DNA of 64,000 bases from Alteromonas macleodii ATCC 27126 (GTDB lineage: Bacteria > Pseudomonadota > Gammaproteobacteria > Enterobacterales > Alteromonadaceae), in NCBI RefSeq assembly GCF_000172635.2, contig NC_018632.1:1426001-1490000 (forward strand). Reading direction: 5' to 3'. The notes under the pieces are model-generated. The model had not been told where the DNA came from. It saw nothing but the letters and a program-made list of their open reading frames with translations, and did not search any database. Each line of letters begins with the position of its first letter. Positions within the stretch are counted from its first letter, which is position 1. The position numbers and the translations under genes are program-made. This document shows, one piece after another, positions 46,487 through 54,937 of the stretch.

Positions 46487-46963
46487 ATGAAACAATCTAC
46501 ATCGGTGTTGTTCGTGTGTTTGGGTAATATTTGTCGTTCTCCAACCGCAGAAGCCGTGTTCAAACACAAGGCTGCACAAGCCGGATTAAATATTGAAATT
46601 GACTCAGCGGGAACCCACGGCTATCACATTGGTAACCCGCCCGATAAGCGTTCGCAAGCCGCAGGCGTAGAACGAGGCTACAGTTTCAAAGGGCTAAAAT
46701 GCCGACGTGTGGATGAAAGCGACTTTGAGCGATTTGATTTCATTCTTGCCATGGATAACAGCAACCTTGCTAATTTGCACGGTATGTCGCCTAGCCAGTA
46801 CCACGATAAAATTAAGCTGTTTCTTGATTTTGCAAATGCAGACGATAAGGAAGTACCTGATCCATATTATGGCGGCAAGCGCGGCTTTGAGCTGGTGTTG
46901 GATCTTATCGAAGAAGCGTCGGACGGTTTGATTGCGCATATTAAACAAACCCAACAACAATAA
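46487..46963 (+). CDS. Low-molecular-weight protein tyrosine phosphatase
   Basis: A cytoplasmic phosphatase of 158 aa. The P-loop CLGNICRSPTAEAV starts at residue 11 (CX5R), and the general acid is in VPDPYYGGKRGFELVLDLIEEA near residue 127. Tyr residues next to the acid are typical of this family. No tyrosine kinase or capsule genes are nearby, so it looks like a housekeeping enzyme of YfkJ type. It precedes btuCD by 57 bases. Confidence 0.93.
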   Translation: MKQSTSVLFVCLGNICRSPTAEAVFKHKAAQAGLNIEIDSAGTHGYHIGNPPDKRSQAAGVERGYSFKGLKCRRVDESDFERFDFILAMDNSNLANLHGMSPSQYHDKIKLFLDFANADDKEVPDPYYGGKRGFELVLDLIEEASDGLIAHIKQTQQQ

Positions 46964-47020
46964 ACGCAAATCATATTGATAAACCATCTCGAAAGCCCAC
47001 CTTGAGAACCCGTATTGACA

Positions 47021-47998
47021 ATGACAGGAACTAAACGCACCGCCGTCACTTTGGTTGTAATAACAGTACTTTTGTCACTCGTCATAGGTGTGGTAGGGAT
47101 TGTTGGCGTGACAGGGCTGTCTGATACGGCGGCTGAACTAAAACAGCATATTATTGTTCAGCTTCAAATACCGCTTATTCTTACTGCGTGTTTAGTAGGG
47201 GCGGCACTGTCTACAAGTGGAGCTACCTTGCAAGTAGTGCTGCGAAATCCTTTGGCAGACCCGGGAATTATTGGCATTACGAGTGGCGCAAGCTTGGTTG
47301 CTGCGCTTTTGCTACTGCTAACCCCACAATGGGCTACAGCGTACCTACACTATTTGTTGCCTTTGGGATGTTTTATTGGTGCGTTGTTATCTACATTTAT
47401 TATCTACCGCTTAGCAAGAAAACTGTTGGGCTCCTCTACGGCTGTTATTCTAGCGGGTATTGCCATCTCTACCCTTAGCGGCGCCGTTATAGCGTGGCTT
47501 TACATGTTCAGCGACGCTAATGCCCTGCGCAATCTTACTTTCTGGTTAATGGGTAGTTTGTACCAAACTAACTGGTTAATTTTATCAGTGGGTGGTCCGT
47601 TAATCGCTGTTGCTGTCGCATTACAGCTTTATTTCGCTGGCGATTTAAACAAGCTCTATGCCGGTGAACTTGCAGCAAAAAGTAGTGGTGTGGATGTGGA
47701 GAAACTCACTGAGCGCGCACTCATTGTCTGCGCTATTGCTGTAGGTACTGCGGTGTCTATGGCAGGCTCTATTGCTTTCGTTGGCTTGTTAGTACCGCAT
47801 ATCTTACGTTTGATCATCGGGCATAATAATCGCTATTTGTTGCCGTTAAGTGCATTAAGTGGTGCAAGTCTGCTGATGCTGGTTGCGTTAAGCTCTGAAA
47901 TGACCCGTGCCATTACGCTTCCGGTGTCTATGGTAACAGCTACGTTAGGCGGTCCATTATTAATTTGGGCATTAGCAAAAGGTCAAATAAAAGGGTAG
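47021..47998 (+). CDS. btuC: Vitamin B12 (FecCD-type) ABC transporter permease
   Basis: An inner-membrane permease of about 325 aa with ten predicted helices. BtuC-type signatures: QLQIPLILTACLVGAALSTSG, LRNPLADPGIIGITSGA and MAGSIAFVGLLVPHILRLIIGHNNR (the ATPase-coupling loop). The same family also moves iron-siderophores and haem. The start is ATG 47021, with a TTG two codons earlier possible, and neither has a strong ribosome-binding site. It is followed 16 bases later by the ATPase gene. No substrate-binding protein gene is adjacent. Confidence 0.87.
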   Translation: MTGTKRTAVTLVVITVLLSLVIGVVGIVGVTGLSDTAAELKQHIIVQLQIPLILTACLVGAALSTSGATLQVVLRNPLADPGIIGITSGASLVAALLLLLTPQWATAYLHYLLPLGCFIGALLSTFIIYRLARKLLGSSTAVILAGIAISTLSGAVIAWLYMFSDANALRNLTFWLMGSLYQTNWLILSVGGPLIAVAVALQLYFAGDLNKLYAGELAAKSSGVDVEKLTERALIVCAIAVGTAVSMAGSIAFVGLLVPHILRLIIGHNNRYLLPLSALSGASLLMLVALSSEMTRAITLPVSMVTATLGGPLLIWALAKGQIKG

Positions 47999-48014
47999 TG
48001 AAGGGGGAAATGAA

Positions 48015-48968
48015 ATGACGACAAACAATAGTACTACCTACCAACGCCCAGTTTCGACCAGCGATGTAAAAATAAATACAAGTGGCCATGCCGCACTTGG
48101 TGTTAACACAAAGCAAAACACCAGCAGCAAAAATGGTGTAGGAGAAAGCCCAAGCGAAGCGGATAGCAATAGCCCAGCGAATAGCCATAACCTAGCAGAT
48201 AGTCGTACCGTTTTAAGCTTACAGAATGTAAAAGTAGCATCGCGACTTTCGGTGGAAGGTTTACGTGCAAAAAAAGGCGAGTGCGTTCACATTATAGGAC
48301 CAAATGGGGCAGGGAAATCAACGCTGTTGCTTACCCTTGCGGGTCTTATTGACGCTGATGAGGGCACCGTCATGCTGCTAGGCAAACCAATGAACGATTG
48401 GTCGCTGGCAACACTTGCGAGTGTGCGCACCTTATTAGCGCAACAAAGCGAAAGTGGTTTTCACTTGTCGGTAAAAGAATACCTAAGCTTTTATGCAACA
48501 GCACAGCAAGATGAACTAATTCCTCCGGTTTTAGAAAAAGCACTCGAAATATCGGGTTTCTTGAACCAAATTGTCACCCAGCTTTCTGGCGGCGAGCGTC
48601 AGCGAGTTGAGATTTGTCGTTCGCTTTTGCAAATTTGGCCGCAGCTAGAGCGCGGAGAGGGGGTAGTGCTTTTAGACGAGCCATTGCAAGGACTTGATAT
48701 AAGGCATCAATATGCACTGGCTAGTTTGGTAAAATTCCTTTGCGATAAAGGGAATACCCTACTTATGACGTCTCACGACATCGCGCTTAGTGCCAACTAT
48801 TGCGATAGTTTATGGCTTATGCAAAAAGGTCGCATGGTAGCGTTCGGTAAGCCACAAGAGGTGGCCACGCAAACAAACTTAGAAAGTGTGTTTGAATGCC
48901 ATTTTGCTATAAGCAAGCACGATAACTTTCTAGAAATTCAAGTTTGCGCACCTATTTCCCTAGAATAA
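48015..48968 (+). CDS. btuD: ABC transporter ATPase (BtuD-like) with N-terminal extension
   Basis: ATPase partner of BtuC, 317 aa. Walker A GPNGAGKSTLLL near residue 95, Q-loop AQQSESGF, signature LSGGERQRVEI near 195, Walker B VVLLDEPLQGLD near 220 and switch His in MTSHDIALSA. The ATPase core starts near residue 65. The first 60 residues are a Ser/Asn-rich low-complexity stretch absent from E. coli BtuD (249 aa). GGGGGAAATGAA precedes the ATG. Confidence 0.88.
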   Translation: MTTNNSTTYQRPVSTSDVKINTSGHAALGVNTKQNTSSKNGVGESPSEADSNSPANSHNLADSRTVLSLQNVKVASRLSVEGLRAKKGECVHIIGPNGAGKSTLLLTLAGLIDADEGTVMLLGKPMNDWSLATLASVRTLLAQQSESGFHLSVKEYLSFYATAQQDELIPPVLEKALEISGFLNQIVTQLSGGERQRVEICRSLLQIWPQLERGEGVVLLDEPLQGLDIRHQYALASLVKFLCDKGNTLLMTSHDIALSANYCDSLWLMQKGRMVAFGKPQEVATQTNLESVFECHFAISKHDNFLEIQVCAPISLE

Positions 48969-49015
48969 ATGTGGTAAAGTGCCCCCAGCATTTTTTAGAT
49001 TCACATTTTCACATT

Positions 49016-49073
49016 AGACTGATTAGAAAAAAGCGCTACAGACGCACTGTTAAGCGCGTTACAGTCTTTTTAT
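49016..49073 (+). terminator. Leader hairpin with T tract before DAHP synthase
   Basis: AGACTG pairs with CAGTCT, enclosing a GCGCT/AGCGC inner stem, then TTTTTATT. It can be the terminator of btuCD or, if transcription starts before it, an attenuator for the next gene. Confidence 0.5.
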
Positions 49074-49106
49074 TCGAAGCATCTAGCTTCAATAAATATT
49101 TTCAGT

Positions 49107-49129
49107 AAAACGTTTGCCCTACGTTTTTT
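49107..49129 (+). promoter_or_regulatory. Hairpin just before the DAHP synthase ribosome-binding site
   Basis: AAAACGT/ACGTTTT, 7 bp with a TTGCCCT loop and a following TT run, ends 5 bases before the AGGAGA ribosome-binding site. It may affect translation or transcription of the gene. Confidence 0.4.
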
Positions 49130-49145
49130 ATTCAGGAGAACACCG

Positions 49146-50489
49146 TTGAGTAATTGGCAAGTAGACAGTTGGAGAAATAAACCTATTCTTCAGCAACCAG
49201 AGTACGACGATAAAGCACGTTTAAAAGAAGTAGAGCAAACATTAAGTTCTTATCCACCGCTTGTATTTGCTGCTGAAGCCCGTGAGCTTAGACGCCAGCT
49301 AGGTGAAGTCAGCTTGGGTAAAGGCTTTCTTTTACAAGGCGGCGACTGTGCTGAGTCGTTTGACGAATTTAATGCGCCTAAAATTCGCGATACCTTTAAA
49401 GTTATTCTTCAAATGGCCATTGTGCTTACCTTTGCTGGTCGTTGTCCGGTAACTAAGGTTGCCCGTATGGCAGGCCAGTACGCCAAGCCGCGCTCATCAG
49501 ATTTCGAAACCCGCGATGGCGTGACCTTGCCAAGCTATCGTGGTGATATCATCAACAACTTCGAATTTACCGAAGCGGCCCGTCGACCAGATCCTGACCG
49601 TTTGTTGGAAGCCTACCATCGCAGTGCGTCAACCCTGAATTTACTTCGCGCGTTCGCGCAAGGTGGTTTGGCCGACCTTCATGAAGTTAACCGCTGGAAC
49701 ATGGCGTTCGTTGAAAACAATCCGCTTAAAGAGCGTTATTCTGATATGGCCAACCGTATTCAAGATACCCTTGAATTTATGGATGTTATTGGTATTAACG
49801 CACAAACCAGTTCTACGCTGCACGAGACCTCACTGTTCACGTCGCATGAAGCATTGCTGTTGAACTATGAGCAGGCGCTAACACGCATCGATACCCTTAC
49901 CGGTAAGCCTTACGATTGTTCGGCTCACATGGTGTGGATTGGCGAGCGTACCCGTCAACTTGATCATGCGCACGTTGAGTTTTTCCGTGGCATTCACAAC
50001 CCAATTGGTGTGAAAGTGGGGCCAAGCATGCAAGAAGACGAGCTTATTCGTTTGATTGATGCGCTTAACCCGCTAAACGATCCAGGTCGTTTAACGCTAA
50101 TTACGCGTATGGGCGCCGATAATTTAGCCGACAATTTGCCAGGCTTATTGCGTAAAGTGAAAGCTGAAGGCAGACACGTTGTGTGGAGTTCTGACCCGAT
50201 GCACGGCAACACGTTCTCGGCATCTAGCGGTTATAAAACCCGTAACTTCGATGCAATTTTGAAAGAAATTAAGCAGTTCTTCCAAGCTCACGAAGCAGAA
50301 GGTACTCACGCAGGTGGTATTCACCTTGAAATGACCGGTCAGCACGTAACGGAGTGTACTGGCGGTGCTTATGAAATTAGCGATGAAGACTTAGCGCAAG
50401 CCTACAAAACGCAATGCGACCCGCGCTTAAATGCAGACCAAGTACTTGAAATGGCATTCTTGGTGGCTGATCATTTGCGTAATGCTTAA
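49146..50489 (+). CDS. Class II 3-deoxy-7-phosphoheptulonate synthase
   Basis: Condenses phosphoenolpyruvate and erythrose 4-phosphate, the entry to the shikimate pathway. The 447-aa sequence is of the plant/class II type: [13 protein letters not shown] near residue 63, [21 protein letters not shown] near 97, [17 protein letters not shown] near 260, GVKVGPSM, and [10 protein letters not shown] with [15 protein letters not shown] for metal binding. The start is TTG 49146, set by AGGAGA 7 bases upstream and the [10 protein letters not shown]-terminus. A terminator follows. Confidence 0.96.
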   Translation: MSNWQVDSWRNKPILQQPEYDDKARLKEVEQTLSSYPPLVFAAEARELRRQLGEVSLGKGFLLQGGDCAESFDEFNAPKIRDTFKVILQMAIVLTFAGRCPVTKVARMAGQYAKPRSSDFETRDGVTLPSYRGDIINNFEFTEAARRPDPDRLLEAYHRSASTLNLLRAFAQGGLADLHEVNRWNMAFVENNPLKERYSDMANRIQDTLEFMDVIGINAQTSSTLHETSLFTSHEALLLNYEQALTRIDTLTGKPYDCSAHMVWIGERTRQLDHAHVEFFRGIHNPIGVKVGPSMQEDELIRLIDALNPLNDPGRLTLITRMGADNLADNLPGLLRKVKAEGRHVVWSSDPMHGNTFSASSGYKTRNFDAILKEIKQFFQAHEAEGTHAGGIHLEMTGQHVTECTGGAYEISDEDLAQAYKTQCDPRLNADQVLEMAFLVADHLRNA

Positions 50490-50520
50490 AGTGACCAACA
50501 TCGCATTGGCAAGTTGAAGA

Positions 50521-50549
50521 AACGGCATCATTGAGATGCCGTTTTTTTT
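50521..50549 (+). terminator. Terminator of the DAHP synthase gene
   Basis: AACGGCATC/GATGCCGTT with an ATTGA loop and a run of T, 30 bases after the stop. Confidence 0.95.
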
Positions 50550-50620
50550 ACCTAAATTTTACGCGTATATTTGAGGTTAGGTTGATATGCTCATTGTGTT
50601 GAAGTAAACACGATTGACCT

Positions 50621-51619
50621 ATGACCCAATTTAAACACGGTTTCTATACACTCTTTATTATGGCTGTGGCTATTTTAGGGTGTTTAGCACTTAGTAACTG
50701 GTTACTGCCGCTTGGCGGTATTCTGCTCATACTACAGCTTGCGTGTGCCATTGTGGCGTTAACGACCTCAAGGTTTTACGGCTTGCTTGCAGGGGTAGCC
50801 GGAGCACTGAGCTTTAATTATTTTTTCACCGAGCCTTTGCACTCATTTCAAATTGCAGAAGTTGAAGACAGCATAAATTTTGTCGTTTTCATCATTGTAG
50901 CCATCCTCATTAGCGAGCTTGCTGTCTACGTCAATTCTCAACAACATGCACTACAGGTTGTTAAAACACAATCTAGTGTCCTGCGATCTGTGTCCCACGA
51001 TTTGCGTACGCCGCTCTCTACCATTATCGGTTCTGTTGAAACCTATATGACATATCAAGACAAGCTTGATGACATTGAGAGACAGGCACTGTTAAAAGGG
51101 GTTCACGATGAAGGTAAACGCCTTTATGTTTACGTTGAGAACCTGCTTCAAGCCACACGAATTGAGCATAACGCGTTAGCGCTAAATTTAACCCATGTAA
51201 ACCTGACTGCCTTTTTAGCTAACCTTGAAAGTCGTATTAACAGTGGTCGACTAAAAGTGATCAACAACAGTGACAGTCGCGGTATAACTGTGTCTGAATC
51301 ACTGTTTGAACAAGCTTTATTTAACGTAATTGATAATGCCCTTAAATTCAGCGATGACAGTGTATTGCTGATGGTTAGCCGCTCTGATGGAGAGTTTAAG
51401 TTTCAAATAGCCGATAAAGGCGAAGGGATCAGCGATGAACAGCTACAAGCGCCAATACAGCTTTTTCAAACCAGTCGTCGCAGCGATAGCGGAAAAGGCG
51501 GCATTGGCTTAGGGCTAAGCGTAGCAGCAGGCATAGTTCACGCCCATGGTGGTGCTATCAAGCTGTCGAATACCACACCAGGCCTTCTCGTCAGTATCAC
51601 AATTCCAAAAAGGGATTAG
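50621..51619 (+). CDS. kdpD: Shortened KdpD-like sensor histidine kinase
   Basis: A 332-aa kinase matching only the C-terminal half of KdpD. Residues 8-105 are the four-helix DUF4118 segment (FYGLLAGVAGALSFNYFFTEPLHSF), followed by a dimerisation domain with the phospho-His motif SVSHDLRTPLSTIIGS near residue 128 and an ATPase domain (NVIDNALKFS; DKGEGIS; GGIGLGLSVAAGIVHAHGG). The KdpD N-terminal ATP-binding and USP domains are absent. It heads a coupled operon with kdpE, ktrA and ktrB, pointing to control of potassium uptake. Confidence 0.9.
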   Translation: MTQFKHGFYTLFIMAVAILGCLALSNWLLPLGGILLILQLACAIVALTTSRFYGLLAGVAGALSFNYFFTEPLHSFQIAEVEDSINFVVFIIVAILISELAVYVNSQQHALQVVKTQSSVLRSVSHDLRTPLSTIIGSVETYMTYQDKLDDIERQALLKGVHDEGKRLYVYVENLLQATRIEHNALALNLTHVNLTAFLANLESRINSGRLKVINNSDSRGITVSESLFEQALFNVIDNALKFSDDSVLLMVSRSDGEFKFQIADKGEGISDEQLQAPIQLFQTSRRSDSGKGGIGLGLSVAAGIVHAHGGAIKLSNTTPGLLVSITIPKRD

Positions 51620-51623
51620 CGCA

Positions 51624-52319
51624 ATGAGCCACACCATTCTACTTGTTGAAGATGATGCGAATATTCGTCAGATGCTGAGCATTGCGCTAGGTGCAGAAGG
51701 CTACCTTTGTGTTGAAGCTGCTTCGGTTCGAGAAGCTTTGTCATTGTTTAATCAGCACCGTCCTGACCTTGTCATACTCGATTTAGGGTTACCTGATGGT
51801 GAGGGGAGTGAAGTACTTAAACGCATAAGAGAATCTAGTCGCCTGCCAGTGCTCGTGTTGTCTGCAAGAGATCAGGAGTTAGACAAAGTCGACCTGTTGT
51901 CCCGGGGTGCCAATGACTATGTCAGCAAGCCTTTTGGGATCAGAGAGCTTGTCACCCGTGTGAAAGTACTGCTAAGAGACTTCAATCCTGTGGTTGAGCC
52001 CACATCGCCCACACGACAGATTGGCAAGATAGCGTTGGATATTACCGAGCGACGGCTGCTCGTTGAAGGCGAAGTTATCGCGCTCGCCCCAAAAGAAGTT
52101 CAGCTTCTTGACGAGCTTACAAAACAGCCTGGGGCGTTTATTAGTCAGCAAGAATTGTTAAGAAGAATATGGGGGCTACATCACAGTGAAGATACCCACT
52201 ACATCCGCGTTCTTGTAAGACAGCTAAGAAAGAAGATAGATCCGTTCGAGAAAGATTTAATAGAGACAATGCCTAAACAAGGCTACCGAATAGCGGTTGA
52301 TAAACCGGAGGCTAATTAA
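51624..52319 (+). CDS. kdpE: KdpE-like response regulator
   Basis: A 231-aa OmpR-family regulator. The receiver has the acidic pair LLVEDD, phospho-acceptor Asp in LVILDLGLPDGEG near residue 53, VLSARD and Lys in VSKPFG. The C-terminal winged helix (130-225) has APKEVQLLDELTKQPGAFISQQELL and RVLVRQLRKKI. The start is the ATG at 51624 with an AGGGA-type ribosome-binding site; a longer frame would overlap kdpD. It lies 4 bases after kdpD and overlaps ktrA as TAATG. Confidence 0.93.
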   Translation: MSHTILLVEDDANIRQMLSIALGAEGYLCVEAASVREALSLFNQHRPDLVILDLGLPDGEGSEVLKRIRESSRLPVLVLSARDQELDKVDLLSRGANDYVSKPFGIRELVTRVKVLLRDFNPVVEPTSPTRQIGKIALDITERRLLVEGEVIALAPKEVQLLDELTKQPGAFISQQELLRRIWGLHHSEDTHYIRVLVRQLRKKIDPFEKDLIETMPKQGYRIAVDKPEAN

Positions 52320-52975
52320 TGTCGCATTTTAGTGTAATTGGGCTTGGCAAGTTTGGCTTAACGGCCAGTTTAGAGTTAATTCATATGGGGCACACTGTTA
52401 CAGGAATTGACCAAAGTGAAAAGCTGGTTGAACAGTATGCAGGTGAGTTTACGCAGTGCGTTGTGTGTGATGCCAGTGATGAGCGTGCGCTCAAGGAATT
52501 AAACTTGTGTCAGAGCGAAGCCGTGCTTGTCGCTATTGGCGAAGATATGCAAGCTAGCTTACTGTGTACGTTAGCACTAAAAAACTTGGGCGTAGCCAAT
52601 ATTTGGGTGAAAGCTAATAGCTCTGCTCACCACGCTATTTTATCCAAGCTGGGTGTGTCGAAAATTATTCATCCTGAAGAAGAGATGGGAGCAAGGGTGG
52701 CGCAAGCGCTTAACTACCCAATGGTGAATGACTACTTGGGTATAGGACACGGCGTTTATATCGTTGATGTTATTTTGTCCGATCACTTTTCTTCACAGCG
52801 CTTAAAAGACGTGCTGTCCGTCGGAAAGGGGCAGGTCTCTTGTTTGTTAGTTAAGCGAGGTCACCAGCTACATCATAATCCATCGTTAGACTTTGAAGTT
52901 ACTTCGAAAGATACCGTTATTCTCTGCGGCCATAGAGAGAACCTTGTTAAAATAGCGCCTAGGCTAGCACAATGA
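52319..52975 (+). CDS. ktrA: KtrA/TrkA-type potassium channel regulatory protein
   Basis: A 218-aa soluble RCK protein with a single N-terminal Rossmann domain (GLGKFGLTASLELIHMGHTVTGID) that binds nucleotides, and a C-terminal TrkA_C-like domain (DFEVTSKDTVILCG). The length fits KtrA (about 220) rather than the tandem TrkA (458). It gates KtrB, whose gene overlaps it as ATGA. KdpDE-like genes precede it. Confidence 0.9.
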   Translation: MSHFSVIGLGKFGLTASLELIHMGHTVTGIDQSEKLVEQYAGEFTQCVVCDASDERALKELNLCQSEAVLVAIGEDMQASLLCTLALKNLGVANIWVKANSSAHHAILSKLGVSKIIHPEEEMGARVAQALNYPMVNDYLGIGHGVYIVDVILSDHFSSQRLKDVLSVGKGQVSCLLVKRGHQLHHNPSLDFEVTSKDTVILCGHRENLVKIAPRLAQ

Positions 52976-54336
52976 ACAGATGGGATCCTGGCTATAGACC
53001 TATAGAGCGCTCGCCTAGAGGTATCAATAAAATTCAGGTAGGGCCGCCTCTTATTCTCTCTCTAAGCTTTGTGGCGGTGATTTTCTTAGGCACCGTTATC
53101 CTAAAATTACCAATGATGACTCATGAGCCCATCTCGTGGATCCAAAGCCTATTTACTTCCACATCGGCGGTGACAGTAACGGGTCTTGTGGTTGTCGATA
53201 CCGGATCTGTTTTTACAACTGCTGGACAAGCGGTGATTGCGGTTTTAATTCAGCTGGGGGGCTTAGGGTTGATGACGTTTGCCATCGTCACGCTCATTGC
53301 CTTAGGAAGTAAAATAAGTTTCTTGCAGCAATCGGCAGTGAAGGAGGCGTTTAATCAAACAGATTTATCAACACTTGTATCTACAGCAAAGTCGGTACTG
53401 ATTTTTGCCTTCTTCGTTGAGTTAGTGGGTTTTTGTATTCTGTCGGCCTACTGGATGCAGGAAAAAGGAGTAAGTGAAGCGTTATTTCACGCGTTTTTTT
53501 ACACCATCTCTGCGTTCAACAACGCAGGATTTGCACTTAGTGGGGATAGTCTTTCCGCCTATGTGGGAGACCCGATTATCAACATCACTATTTCTGCATT
53601 ATTTATTATTGGTGGTCTCGGGTTTTCCGTTTGGATAGAGCTTCATAAAAAGCGCAGATGGCAACGTATCTCTGTGTATGCCAAGACAATGATATTGGGT
53701 ACGCTAATTGTCAATGTAACCGCCTTTTTGCTTATCTTTGTTATTGAAAGTGATAATCCTGCAACCTTGGCGAACCTCGATACTCAAAGCGCATTATGGG
53801 CATCTTGGTTTCAAGCCGTTACTCCAAGAACAGCCGGCTTTAATACGCTGGATATAGCATCGTTAGAAGATCCAACGACAGCATTAATGTTGTTGTTAAT
53901 GTTTATCGGCGGGGGCTCAATGAGTACCGCAAGCGGTATAAAACTGATGACTTTCATCGTTTTGATCATTGCCGCATACAACTATATTCAGCGGGGAGCT
54001 GCACCACGACTCTTTGGCAGAACAATTTCAAATGACACTATCAGCAAAGCGCTAGCGCTTACGATGATTTCCATAGGTATTACGTGGATAGCTATTTTTC
54101 TTTTATTAATGTCAGAAAAAGCTGACTTTTTGGATATCGTGTTCGAAGCGGTTTCTGCTCTTGGGACCGTGGGTCTTTCCAGAGGGCTAACTGGCGAGCT
54201 GTCAAACAGTGGTGAGTGGATCATTATCTTACTGATGTACGCGGGTAGATTAGGGCCTTTGACATTGGCTTATTTTATTGCCAGCCCTCGAATAAGCCGC
54301 ATTAAATACCCAGAAGCTAAACTAGCAATTGGTTAA
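52972..54336 (+). CDS. ktrB: KtrB/TrkH-type potassium uptake protein
   Basis: A 454-aa inner-membrane K+ transporter with four channel-like repeats. The filter segments read TSAVTVTGLVVVD, SAFNNAGFALSG, VTPRTAGFNTLD and SALGTVGLSRG, each with the conserved Gly. It completes the kdpD-kdpE-ktrA-ktrB operon, and the last 4 bases overlap the convergent gene at 54333. The length is in the KtrB range. Confidence 0.93.
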   Translation: MNRWDPGYRPIERSPRGINKIQVGPPLILSLSFVAVIFLGTVILKLPMMTHEPISWIQSLFTSTSAVTVTGLVVVDTGSVFTTAGQAVIAVLIQLGGLGLMTFAIVTLIALGSKISFLQQSAVKEAFNQTDLSTLVSTAKSVLIFAFFVELVGFCILSAYWMQEKGVSEALFHAFFYTISAFNNAGFALSGDSLSAYVGDPIINITISALFIIGGLGFSVWIELHKKRRWQRISVYAKTMILGTLIVNVTAFLLIFVIESDNPATLANLDTQSALWASWFQAVTPRTAGFNTLDIASLEDPTTALMLLLMFIGGGSMSTASGIKLMTFIVLIIAAYNYIQRGAAPRLFGRTISNDTISKALALTMISIGITWIAIFLLLMSEKADFLDIVFEAVSALGTVGLSRGLTGELSNSGEWIIILLMYAGRLGPLTLAYFIASPRISRIKYPEAKLAIG

Positions 54337-54656
54337 CCTGCAAAAACAGCGGCTCGTTCATCTTCACTTAAAATACCGACGAAGATGGTTTCTCTTCTTA
54401 GGTTGGCTGTGCGCTCGTCGTCAGCCAAAAGAAGCGCCTTAAATACGTCTGGTTGATGGCGAGCCTCAATTATTCCTTTCCAAAGAAGGTAGCTTCCATA
54501 GCGCATCATTTTGTTGTGATAACGGGTTTCTAATGTTTTTTCGACTTCTTCAAATAGTTCTGGTTGCAACATCAGTTTGTCGGCAATGGCATTGTGTATT
54601 TTTTTGATACGTTCGTTTACGTCACTTCGACGTTGCTTTCTGGGTCTTGCTAACAT
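54333..54656 (-). CDS. Hypothetical 107-aa protein
   Basis: A soluble basic-N-terminal protein (MLARPRKQRRSDVNERIKKI), helical throughout, with no recognised family. It contains SYLLWKGIIEARHQPDVFKALLL and ends in ERAAVFAG. GAAG precedes the ATG. Its stop overlaps ktrB by 4 bases. Followed leftward by no close gene. Confidence 0.68.
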   Translation of the reverse strand: MLARPRKQRRSDVNERIKKIHNAIADKLMLQPELFEEVEKTLETRYHNKMMRYGSYLLWKGIIEARHQPDVFKALLLADDERTANLRRETIFVGILSEDERAAVFAG

Positions 54657-54721
54657 AAATCTTCGTGTGGTTAGAGTTTACTCATTTTGCCATTAGGGGA
54701 CGCTGAGTCCCCTTGTGATTG

Positions 54722-54937
54722 CTAGTCGTCATTTAATAGCGGTTCTACAACAGACTCTAAGCCGTTTAGCTTAATTTCATACATTAAAGCGAGCTGTTCA
54801 CCAAGCTTGTTTTCTGGAAAGCCTTGCTTGTGAAACCAGACCAAATAGGGTTCAGGTAAATGAAATAGGCGTCTTCCAGCGTATTTGCCAAAGGGCATCA
54901 CTTGGTTAATAGCGGCTTTGATAAGCGTTGGGTCCAT
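54722..54937 (-). CDS. DUF3820 family protein
   Basis: A 71-aa protein of the DUF3820 type, recognised by MPFGKYAGRRLFHLPEPYLVWFHKQGFPENKLGEQLALMYEIKLNGLE. Function unknown. The ATG immediately follows the stop of the upstream ABC exporter gene (TGAATG), so the two are translationally linked. Confidence 0.88.
   Translation of the reverse strand: MDPTLIKAAINQVMPFGKYAGRRLFHLPEPYLVWFHKQGFPENKLGEQLALMYEIKLNGLESVVEPLLNDD

Noticed and set aside
46964..47020. Cobalamin riboswitch before btuC
   Set aside because: The space is only 57 bases and has no B12-box-like sequence.
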